A stretch of 64,000 nt of DNA, from the NCBI GenBank assembly GCA_030428205.1, contig JAUIBK010000002.1, forward strand, positions 92,981 through 156,980, read 5' to 3'. Origin of the DNA: a bacterium. GTDB lineage: Bacteria > Bdellovibrionota_C > UBA2361 > RFPC01. Both the position numbers and the translations under genes were made by a program. Positions 16,905 to 23,761 of the stretch are shown piece by piece (the first letter of the stretch is position 1; every line of letters starts with the position of its first letter). The notes under the pieces were generated by a model that saw only the letters and a program-made list of their open reading frames with translations, was not told the DNA's origin and made no database searches.

Positions 16905-17951
16905 GTGTTTGAACATCTCCAAACGCCTCCAGAAGGGGAAGAGCTTCTTACAGAGCATCTTGCTACGATATGTGAGCGGCTGAAAAATTCGGGCTTGCCA
17001 GTTGAACATATCATTCTGATAGGAAGCTACGGAAGAGGAGAGGGGGCTTTCATACGAAACGGTACAGATCTATGTCCTGTGAATGATTACGATCTTCTTG
17101 TCATCTCTGAACAACCTTTTTCATACTCCGACCGTCGAACGTTGCGCAAACTTTCAAACGATTTAGCTGAGCAGCTTGGAGTTTGGCACGTTGATCTCAT
17201 TGCGATGACTCACAATGAGCTCTGTTCACCAGAGCCGTCCATGGTGAGATACGATGCAAAATTTGCAGGAAAAGTGATTGTAGGAGGTGATGATCTTCTT
17301 AGCCTCATTCCATTTTCTTCAGACAGTCCACTTCCCAACAGTCAGTATCTTGACCTTCTCTGTAATAGACTCGTAACTATTCTTGAAGCGTACCCTGGTA
17401 TTGACGTCGCAGGGGTTCATACCGAAGAATTGCTGAGCCACCGAGCACGCCAACTTGCAAAGGTATATTTTGCGCTTGTTGACTCCCTGATTGGAAGAGC
17501 AGGCGGCCATAAGAGTTACTACCGAGAGAAGTTGGCTCTTCTTCAAGAGGACACGAGTGAACTTGGAAGAGCGCTTTGGAAGCACCAAGCTTGGATGATT
17601 GAAGCATGGAATCGCCAACAAGTCGGAGAAGGAGGTGAGTATGTCGGTCTTTGGAAAGAAATAGCGAACCTCTTTTGCGAAGAAATCAGGTTTCGTACGT
17701 CGCAAGAGGTTGAAATCCCAATCATAGAAAATGTTACTTGTCTTTCGAATTGGCGAGGAAAGACAGAGCTTCCTTCTTTTCGCTTGGCGCTTCGAAAACT
17801 TCTTGGAGCACTTTTCTCGCGTTCGTACCGTTTTGATGTCGAAAAAGAGCTTTTCCTCTCTATTAATTACCTGTATACAGATAAACCTTCAAAAGAAGTA
17901 TGTGATCAGATATCCACAGCGGTTGCTTCTTGGTATCGGTCCTATACCTAG
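16905..17951 (+). CDS. Nucleotidyltransferase-fold protein, end altered by a repeat
   Basis: Starts at GTG 16905; 348 residues. The N-terminal domain has the polymerase-beta nucleotidyltransferase signature: ILIGSYGRGEGAF followed by NDYDLLV, with the two acidic residues that bind Mg and a third in WHVDLIAM. Proteins of this fold transfer NMP groups to small molecules, RNA or proteins. The helical C-terminal half (about residues 160-345) is not recognisable. The last three residues and the TAG stop lie at the outer edge of the 188-bp palindromic element (17946-18133), so the natural C-terminus may have been changed by insertion. It stands alone between the flippase (divergent) and the repeats. 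Confidence 0.75.
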   Translation: MFEHLQTPPEGEELLTEHLATICERLKNSGLPVEHIILIGSYGRGEGAFIRNGTDLCPVNDYDLLVISEQPFSYSDRRTLRKLSNDLAEQLGVWHVDLIAMTHNELCSPEPSMVRYDAKFAGKVIVGGDDLLSLIPFSSDSPLPNSQYLDLLCNRLVTILEAYPGIDVAGVHTEELLSHRARQLAKVYFALVDSLIGRAGGHKSYYREKLALLQEDTSELGRALWKHQAWMIEAWNRQQVGEGGEYVGLWKEIANLFCEEIRFRTSQEVEIPIIENVTCLSNWRGKTELPSFRLALRKLLGALFSRSYRFDVEKELFLSINYLYTDKPSKEVCDQISTAVASWYRSYT

Positions 17952-18133
17952 CCCGGACATTTCACCAGAAATCTGCTACGGGAAGCGATAGCACTGTTTT
18001 TTCGGGCCTTCAAACTTCGATCCGACCTTGTTGTGTTTCAACACACCGTCGTCCGGATCGAATCTCGAAAACCCGAAAAAACAGCACTCTCACTCCCCTC
18101 GCGACGAAGTCTGGTGAAATGTCCGGGCTAGGT
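17946..18133. mobile_element. 188-bp MITE-like palindromic element
   Basis: The ends ACCTAGCCCGGACATTTCAC and its exact complement at 18114-18133 are perfect. The interior is a long imperfect palindrome (GCACTGTTTTTTCGGG pairs with CCCGAAAAAACAGC, and CTTCGATCCGACC with its near complement further in). It encodes no protein. Terminal inverted repeats opening with CCTAGCCCGG recall the non-autonomous derivatives of IS1380-type elements, but no transposase of that kind is in the window. It supplies the stop codon of the nucleotidyltransferase gene. Confidence 0.75.
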
Positions 18134-18166
18134 GAAGAGGGACAAAGGAGTCTGGGGGGTGAATAG

Positions 18167-18253
18167 CCATTTCCTTGAACTTTTTCCTCCGTGGCACAGT
18201 CCATCGGTGATAGACCGAGCTTTTGCCACGGAGGAACAAGTTCAAGGAAATGG
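18167..18253. repeat. 87-bp long-stem hairpin
   Basis: CCATTTCCTTGAACTT pairs with AAGTTCAAGGAAATGG, and TTCCTCCGTGGCA with TGCCACGGAGGAA, leaving a loop of about 28 bases. The stem is near-perfect over about 29 base pairs. It begins 33 bases after the MITE-like element and lies downstream of the minus-strand metalloprotease gene, where it could terminate or stabilise that mRNA or be a second small repeat element. Confidence 0.75.
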
Positions 18254-18279
18254 TAACGATATGGAGGTGTACTTAGAGA

Positions 18280-20127
18280 TTATTTCCTTGTTTCTTCGTA
18301 CCAATCTCCTGCTGACCGCTCCTCAAGCGATCGCTCGAGCAATTCAGAGATCTCTTCATTGTTCACGTAGAGTTTAAATTCTTCCTCAAGGTGCAAAAAC
18401 TTAAGCGGTGCATCTTGAGCGAGCCTCTCTGGAACAAGGATGTACTCAGAGAAGGCTTCGGCAAAGTCTTCCCACGGGCTTGTCTTCGCATACCACCGAC
18501 TACTGAAATCAGCATCAGGATTATATGAAGTGAGGATGTCATAATCAGCTCGGTATAAGAGAACCATTCGTTCGCCGTTGTGTTCGATTGGAGTTTCGAG
18601 AGGAACTTCTACGCCGTCAAGCATGATGGTTCCGGGTGTTGTCCCTGGTTCATAACGATCGCGGTGAATCATCTGCCAATCTGAGAGTTCAATCCACTCA
18701 TCAAAATCGTGTAAACTTGCTCCTTCTCCAAAATAGAAATTTCCTTCGTTATCAATATATATTCCACTTGGTCCATCGGAGATCTGAATACCGTGTCCTA
18801 TTTCGTGTGCAAGTACGACGGCAAGTGAGCTTCGCCCTTCATACTGTTCAGCGATACTTGTAAGTCCAATTGAGATCTGAGCTATTTTAATTGTTCCCGT
18901 GGTATAGCGTGCGCCAAGGACGCCGTATCCAAGCGATGGAACAAGCTCGATGGTGTTCAGAAGTGGAGTCATGTGTAGGTCTGACTCCGGGAGGGAGGTG
19001 AGCACTGATTCAATCTCGCGAAGGTCATCGAGTGTCCACGTAAGAGGCGCTGCTGAAGCGAGTTCCTGTGGAAGATCTACCCCAAATTCATCAGCAGAGC
19101 AGATATCAATATCGGCATCAGCCACACGTGAGAGATAGTCCGAAGCGCCTGTGGTAAGGTGTACACCGTAGGTGACCTCAAGCTCAATAATTTTACTATA
19201 CCGCTGGAGTACAGATTGAAGCTCGTCTGGTGAAGTCGCTTGATTCATTTCCTGTTCAAAAGAAGTGAGTGTGCCAGCGAGTGCACGTGAGAGTTCATAC
19301 ACATAATCAGAATTGAGTAATTCCGAATGCCCTTCGAGTGTTTGAGCTATCTCGGTGACGGCGTCATATATGGCTTGAGAGCTTTGTGCTAAACTTTCTT
19401 GTGAAGTTTCAATTGTATCTATACCTGGAAGTGGTACTTGGCTTAGGAGCGGGTGTAGCTCAGCAAGTGCAACATAGTTATTTACTTCCCGGTCACCCAG
19501 GGCGAGTAATGAGGCGCTGTCTGCGTATTTGACTACTTGCCGAAGATCGTCAATGGATCGGCTGGCACGTAATACCTGCTCTGTTTGAATACTTGCTAGG
19601 TCTGATGGTGCGCTGAGAACAACAGAACAGAGCAGCTCCCCCCGCTCTTGTGGTGAGGTATAGTAGAGGAGGTTGTCGAGCTTATCGGCAAGCGTTTCAA
19701 AAATAGCCCGTTCTTGTCCAGCACGCTCAAGTAATGAGGAAAGGAGTGTGAGTCTGTTATCTGTAGAGAGGTGTGCGAGCACACCAGCTCTTTCTTTTAC
19801 TGTTCTTTCTGGAGCGGTGTAGTATTCACGCAATGATTCGTTGGTAAGAGTTTCTGCGAGTTTTTTAAGGGCATCATCGAGTGTTGAGCCAGTCAGCGGC
19901 CTATCTGAAAGCACGAATGATTCAATGACTGATGCAGCTTCTTGATCGCTTTGAGCTTGGAGCACTGCTTGAAACACAGGATCGTCTGTCAGCGCTTTTC
20001 CGCGAAGAGCTGGAGATATTGTTTCATCGTCGAGCTGTATTTGTTCAACAATTTGTACTGATGGAAGTTGAAGTTCTTGAAGTAGTTGAATGTAGAGATC
20101 GGCCTGATCTGCATCGAAATCAATCAT
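18280..20127 (-). CDS. Lethal-factor-like zinc metalloprotease
   Basis: Start at ATG 20127, supported by AAGGGGA; 615 residues, no signal peptide and no membrane segment. Near residue 440 the sequence VVLAHEIGHGIQ provides HExxH zinc ligands and the catalytic Glu. About 110 residues on, WEDFAEAFSEYIL provides the downstream Glu expected in gluzincins of the anthrax-lethal-factor-like (ATLF) type. The first ~400 residues are helical, with no domain I recognise. Lack of a signal peptide means either a cytoplasmic protease or a substrate of a non-Sec system. The gene stands alone and carries the same promoter-like block as the flagellin-like gene. A toxin or effector role is possible but unproven. 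Confidence 0.75.
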   Translation of the reverse strand: MIDFDADQADLYIQLLQELQLPSVQIVEQIQLDDETISPALRGKALTDDPVFQAVLQAQSDQEAASVIESFVLSDRPLTGSTLDDALKKLAETLTNESLREYYTAPERTVKERAGVLAHLSTDNRLTLLSSLLERAGQERAIFETLADKLDNLLYYTSPQERGELLCSVVLSAPSDLASIQTEQVLRASRSIDDLRQVVKYADSASLLALGDREVNNYVALAELHPLLSQVPLPGIDTIETSQESLAQSSQAIYDAVTEIAQTLEGHSELLNSDYVYELSRALAGTLTSFEQEMNQATSPDELQSVLQRYSKIIELEVTYGVHLTTGASDYLSRVADADIDICSADEFGVDLPQELASAAPLTWTLDDLREIESVLTSLPESDLHMTPLLNTIELVPSLGYGVLGARYTTGTIKIAQISIGLTSIAEQYEGRSSLAVVLAHEIGHGIQISDGPSGIYIDNEGNFYFGEGASLHDFDEWIELSDWQMIHRDRYEPGTTPGTIMLDGVEVPLETPIEHNGERMVLLYRADYDILTSYNPDADFSSRWYAKTSPWEDFAEAFSEYILVPERLAQDAPLKFLHLEEEFKLYVNNEEISELLERSLEERSAGDWYEETRK

Positions 20128-20188
20128 GTATGTCCCCTTTAAAAAACCGAGTGCTGTACCACCACACTCCAAACCAGCCCCTACAATG

Positions 20189-20222
20189 TGTTATTCCAAA
20201 GCATCACCTGCTCTTTGACTTC
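20189..20222 (-). promoter_or_regulatory. Promoter-like block shared with 3594-3627
   Basis: Second copy of the 20-base block (20203-20222). On the minus strand TCAAAG is followed after 17 bases by AATAAC (20189-20194), giving an untranslated leader of about 55 bases before ATG 20127. The rest of 20128-20483 holds only a short hairpin (GCTCTTTG/CAAAGAGC near 20270-20291) and no gene. Confidence 0.5.
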
Positions 20223-20483
20223 GACTTCGATCTAGACCCAGATTGTCTTACACTTGTCTAGAGAGAAGAGCTCTTTGTCGTCAAAGAGCAAACGAATTCT
20301 GTTAACACTTCGCAAAAGCGTTTACGTAATAGATTGTTACTTCCAGATGGGAGATTGAGATGGGTATCAGCAGCACACAAGGTGACGTGTAACTACACGG
20401 ATAAAGATGTTCCCATTTACAAGAAGTCTTCAAACAGGACGCTACATTTTCTCTCTGAATGGTTAAGCCACTGTAATCAGCAA

Positions 20484-21602
20484 CTAAAATAATCGTTCTG
20501 TTGATAGGAAATCGAATACTTCTGAGGGGGTTCCAGAGAAGATGATCCGCTCTCGTGATGATTCGATATGACGAATGTAGTGTCTGTCATAGTAATCTTT
20601 TAAGAGGAAGGAGACCCAATTCCTATGAACGGTAGGATCCTTATGCAGACCATAGTCAGTCATTGCTTTTTCAATTTCGCTGAGAACCTGTTGCGTTCGT
20701 TCGCCCCCGAGTTTTCTAGAAATTTTGAGAACAGATCGTTTGAGATAGTCGGTTAAGTAAGTGTCCGACTCTTGTGTGTCACCGAGCTCTGTAAGTTGTG
20801 GGAGCGCTGTCACGTAGTCTTCGATGATAGAATCGACCCGCTCCGTAAAGGGAATCTCTATTTCAACAACTGGGCGCTGTCTTGAAGTCGTAAAGAACGG
20901 ATCGGGTATTCGTACTTTACCGATCATACGGCTTTCATCTTCTATGAGAATTGGTTGAGTTGGAGAGCTTTCAAGCGCGAGGAGTTTTTGTGCTAATGCG
21001 TTTTCAAAGGTAGCTTGAGAGGGCTGCTTGCCATACACATCACCAAAAGCAGAGCCTCTGTGTTTTGCGAGCCCCTCAAGGTCGAGGATAGGGTAGTTCT
21101 TGGCTACATTATGGAGAAAGTGTGTTTTGCCTGAACCGGTTTTGCCAGTTACGATCAAAAAACGATCCTTACCTGGGAGCTCTTCGAGTGTTTGGAGAAA
21201 GAGTTGACGGAGAACTTTGTATCCACCTCGAACTCGAGGCAGGAACAGGCCTGCATCTTCAAGCCACTGTTGAGAGATCTCTGAGCGAAGGCCACCACGC
21301 GCGCAATAGAGCGCTTGGCAGGCGTGTACTTTGCTTATCTCAATCCAACGGCTTATGCGTGTCTCTTTCGTCTCTCCGCAAACAAGCCTATGACCAAGGG
21401 CTATGGCAGCTTGTTGCCCCTCTTCTTTATAAGTAATACCAACTTGTTCGCGTTCTTCGTTATTGAGTAGAGGAGTGTTTTGGGCATAGGGTGCAGCACC
21501 TTGGAGAAACTCTACAGGTGCTCGCATATCAAGGAGTGGAGCTCCTCGTGTGAGCAGAGATTTGAGCTCTCCTGGTTCAATAAAGTGAGAAGATAGGGGC
21601 AT
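20484..21602 (-). CDS. mnmH: tRNA 2-selenouridine synthase
   Basis: 372 residues, close to the usual length. The N-terminal rhodanese domain (LLDMRAPVEFLQGA) carries the active-site cysteine in LYCARGG (Cys100). The C-terminal part is a P-loop domain with Walker A GKTGSGKT at residues 153-160, and LDLEGLAKHRGSAFG, a segment typical of this enzyme. MnmH (SelU/YbbB) replaces sulfur of 2-thiouridine by selenium at tRNA position 34, via a geranylated intermediate, with selenophosphate as donor. This predicts that the organism has selenophosphate synthase, which is not in the window. Single gene, minus strand. Confidence 0.93.
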   Translation of the reverse strand: MPLSSHFIEPGELKSLLTRGAPLLDMRAPVEFLQGAAPYAQNTPLLNNEEREQVGITYKEEGQQAAIALGHRLVCGETKETRISRWIEISKVHACQALYCARGGLRSEISQQWLEDAGLFLPRVRGGYKVLRQLFLQTLEELPGKDRFLIVTGKTGSGKTHFLHNVAKNYPILDLEGLAKHRGSAFGDVYGKQPSQATFENALAQKLLALESSPTQPILIEDESRMIGKVRIPDPFFTTSRQRPVVEIEIPFTERVDSIIEDYVTALPQLTELGDTQESDTYLTDYLKRSVLKISRKLGGERTQQVLSEIEKAMTDYGLHKDPTVHRNWVSFLLKDYYDRHYIRHIESSRERIIFSGTPSEVFDFLSTERLF

Positions 21603-21693
21603 AAGCAGTAACTATACTCTCAGTGGGCAAATTTGCAATTTTAGCGGTAGCCTCATTGGCATTTGATAGCTCTCGTTGTACTCTTACGCTCTT

Positions 21694-22356
21694 ATGGATG
21701 AACTATTTCAAAATTTTCTCTCCTCTGAGCTCCTACAACCTGAGTATCTCTCACTCTGGGCGCTCCCTGTTATCGGTGCAATTATTGGGTGGCTGACCAA
21801 TTATATTGCAGTAAAAATGCTCTTTCATCCGCGTCGTCCACTACGGCTTTTATTCTTCTCTGTACAAGGGGTATTTCCCAAAAGACAAAAGGCGCTCGCG
21901 CATAAGCTCGGGAAGATTGTTTCTGATGAACTTATCTCCGTTGGAGAAATTACCGAAAAGCTTAAAGGAAAGGCGACCTCTGAAGATGTTCTTCAGACGG
22001 TCGCAGATAGAATTGAAAAGGTCCTCACTCAGCGTCTACCGGTTATCATTCCGATGGTATCAATGGTGCTTACTCCAGATCTTATTCAACTTGTAAAAAA
22101 CGCTTTCATGGACGATCTCCGTGAGATGATTAGTGAAGTGATCGAAAAGCTTTCTCATGAGCTCGAATCTGAACTTGATGTGCATGAGATGGTGGAAGAA
22201 AAGGTAGCCAATTTTTCGAGTGATAAGCTCGAAGCGATTCTTTTTACCATCATGAAGAAAGAATTTCGCTTTATTGAGCTTGTCGGGGCTGTGCTTGGAT
22301 TTCTTATTGGGCTTGTTCAGGTCGGCTGGCTCCTCTCCTCAGGAACAATTGCTTAG
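21694..22356 (+). CDS. DUF445 membrane protein
   Basis: Start taken at ATG 21694 (MDELF); a TTG at 21676 is an alternative. About 220 residues: an N-terminal membrane helix with the DUF445 signature IGAIIGWLTNYIAVKMLFHP, a long helical middle (roughly residues 55-185) and a C-terminal membrane helix (LVGAVLGFLIGLVQVGWLL). DUF445/YheB-type proteins are inner-membrane proteins of unknown role with the helical part facing one compartment. This one is shorter than many relatives, having one copy of the helical section. It is divergent from mnmH. Confidence 0.82.
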   Translation: MDELFQNFLSSELLQPEYLSLWALPVIGAIIGWLTNYIAVKMLFHPRRPLRLLFFSVQGVFPKRQKALAHKLGKIVSDELISVGEITEKLKGKATSEDVLQTVADRIEKVLTQRLPVIIPMVSMVLTPDLIQLVKNAFMDDLREMISEVIEKLSHELESELDVHEMVEEKVANFSSDKLEAILFTIMKKEFRFIELVGAVLGFLIGLVQVGWLLSSGTIA

Positions 22357-22574
22357 CAATAAACCCCCATCTTTATAGATACTTATTGTCAGTATGTCAG
22401 TTTCGAGCTGTTTGTTTAGCACCAGCATTCCGAGTACAATAGAAATGGGTTAGTGGTAAAAAATGGGTGCATTATTTTTGTATCTTCAAGAGACGTTTCT
22501 TGTCTCATTCTCCTGTACTACCCCCAAAAATCTTTGTTCTTTTACATTCTTAACTTTGTAGAATCTATTGGACT

Positions 22575-22616
22575 GCTTGCTACAAGGGGAGAGCATTCTC
22601 TTTCGTTGTAGCAAGC
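22575..22616. repeat. Hairpin in the 22.4-22.8 kb spacer
   Basis: GCTTGCTACAA pairs with TTGTAGCAAGC around an inner GAGAG/CTCTT pairing. It lies in a 420-base gene-free stretch between the DUF445 gene and the highly expressed membrane protein gene. Confidence 0.6.
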
Positions 22617-22655
22617 TCGGTATTTCATTAAAGGTTTTGTCTTCCTTGGGAAGTA

Positions 22656-22709
22656 AAAAGCTGTATTCCTTAAACACCATTTATCGGGTGTTAAAGGAAT
22701 GCAGCTTTT
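22656..22709. terminator. Bidirectional terminator-like hairpin or leader structure
   Basis: AAAAAGCTG, ATTCCTT and AACACC pair in turn with GGTGTT, AAGGAAT and CAGCTTTTT around a 7-base loop, a stem of about 24 base pairs with few mismatches, flanked by A and T runs on both sides. It lies about 65 bases before ATG 22777, so it could either end upstream transcription or act in the leader of the next gene. Confidence 0.65.
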
Positions 22710-22776
22710 TCGAAAAAGAGCTGAGGATTCATCTCGTCAACTCACAATCACCACACCCCATACCAAGGAGGAACCC

Positions 22777-23679
22777 ATGAGCGAGGAAACCCCTGCTCCC
22801 ACCACCCCTGCGGCGAATACTTCGTCCCCTGCTCCTGTGCCTACTGAGACGCCGACTGACAAGAAGCCCGCCAAGGGCAGCAAGGACTACGGTAACCCCT
22901 TCAAGGGGTTCGCTGGGTACATCAACCTGCTCCAAGCTATCTGGGTCGCGCTCTGGAACCCGTTTGGGCTCCTTAGCTACTTCGAAGCTAAGAGCATCGT
23001 GAAGAACCAGTATGGTGTCGCCATCTCGCGCGGCAAGATCATGTACATGATGCCTGCGGCGATGATGACGTTCTACTGTCTGATCGCCTACTGGCTTGGC
23101 GCTCCGGCCACTGTCATTGGTCCCACCTGGTGGTTCACCGTTGCAGTGTGTATCTACACCACTGCGAGTGACATCGAGACCAAGTGGGTGGCTGTCCCGG
23201 TCGGCATCATCATCTCGCTTACGATCGTCATCCCGGTGCTTATCACCAGTGGTATGCTCGATCTCACGGGAGTACTCGGCACGGTCTTTGAGTTTATGTC
23301 GCTCGAGTTTCCGATCCGTGGAGCAATCTTCCTGGCCGTCTTGATCGTGCTCTGGAACTTCGCGGATCTTGCGGTGAGTCGCGTGACTGACATCATGCGG
23401 CTGATCAACAACAACTACGACCGGGGGCGCCTGTCCAAGGATGGCGATTACCCGGCCGGCGAGCACCGCACCCACAGCCACATCACCGATTGGCTGGAGT
23501 GGGGCATGACTTTCGCTGGTTCGATCGGCCTCAAGTCGGTCTACGGCGATCGTCAAGAGCGTGAAGACGACAAGCTCGACACGGCTGTCGTCCACCTGCG
23601 CAACGTTCCCATGGCGGGAATCATGAAGCGGGCCTTCTCGTATGCCACTTCCTCGGCTGCTGTCGAGCGTCGCGGCTAG
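22777..23679 (+). CDS. Polytopic membrane protein, strongly expressed type
   Basis: Start at ATG 22777 after AAGGAGG; 300 residues. A Pro/Thr/Ala-rich soluble leader (residues 1-40) is followed by about four or five membrane segments (MPAAMMTFYCLIAYWLG; WWFTVAVCIYT; VGIIISLTIVIPVLITSG; GAIFLAVLIVLWNFADLAV) and a charged C-terminal tail. I do not recognise the family. Codon use is strongly biased to C/G-ending codons (AAC, TAC, ATC, GGC), unlike neighbours, which usually marks high expression. A very strong terminator follows directly. Function unknown. Confidence 0.78.
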   Translation: MSEETPAPTTPAANTSSPAPVPTETPTDKKPAKGSKDYGNPFKGFAGYINLLQAIWVALWNPFGLLSYFEAKSIVKNQYGVAISRGKIMYMMPAAMMTFYCLIAYWLGAPATVIGPTWWFTVAVCIYTTASDIETKWVAVPVGIIISLTIVIPVLITSGMLDLTGVLGTVFEFMSLEFPIRGAIFLAVLIVLWNFADLAVSRVTDIMRLINNNYDRGRLSKDGDYPAGEHRTHSHITDWLEWGMTFAGSIGLKSVYGDRQEREDDKLDTAVVHLRNVPMAGIMKRAFSYATSSAAVERRG

Positions 23680-23700
23680 TACGGGTTGGTAAGACAAGAC

Positions 23701-23743
23701 GCGGGGCGAAGGCACACACCTTCGCCCCGCTCTTTCTTCTTCC
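23701..23743 (+). terminator. Strong intrinsic terminator
   Basis: GCGGGGCGAAGG and CCTTCGCCCCGC form a perfect 12-bp stem (23701-23730) with a 6-base loop, followed by the pyrimidine-rich tail TCTTTCTTCTTC. It closes the highly expressed membrane protein gene. Confidence 0.92.
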
Positions 23744-23761
23744 TCAGAGGTTTTCCTCTCA

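Noticed and set aside
17946..18253. CRISPR-like repeats
   Set aside because: The repeats are palindromic elements in single copy with no regular spacers; no cas genes are in the window.
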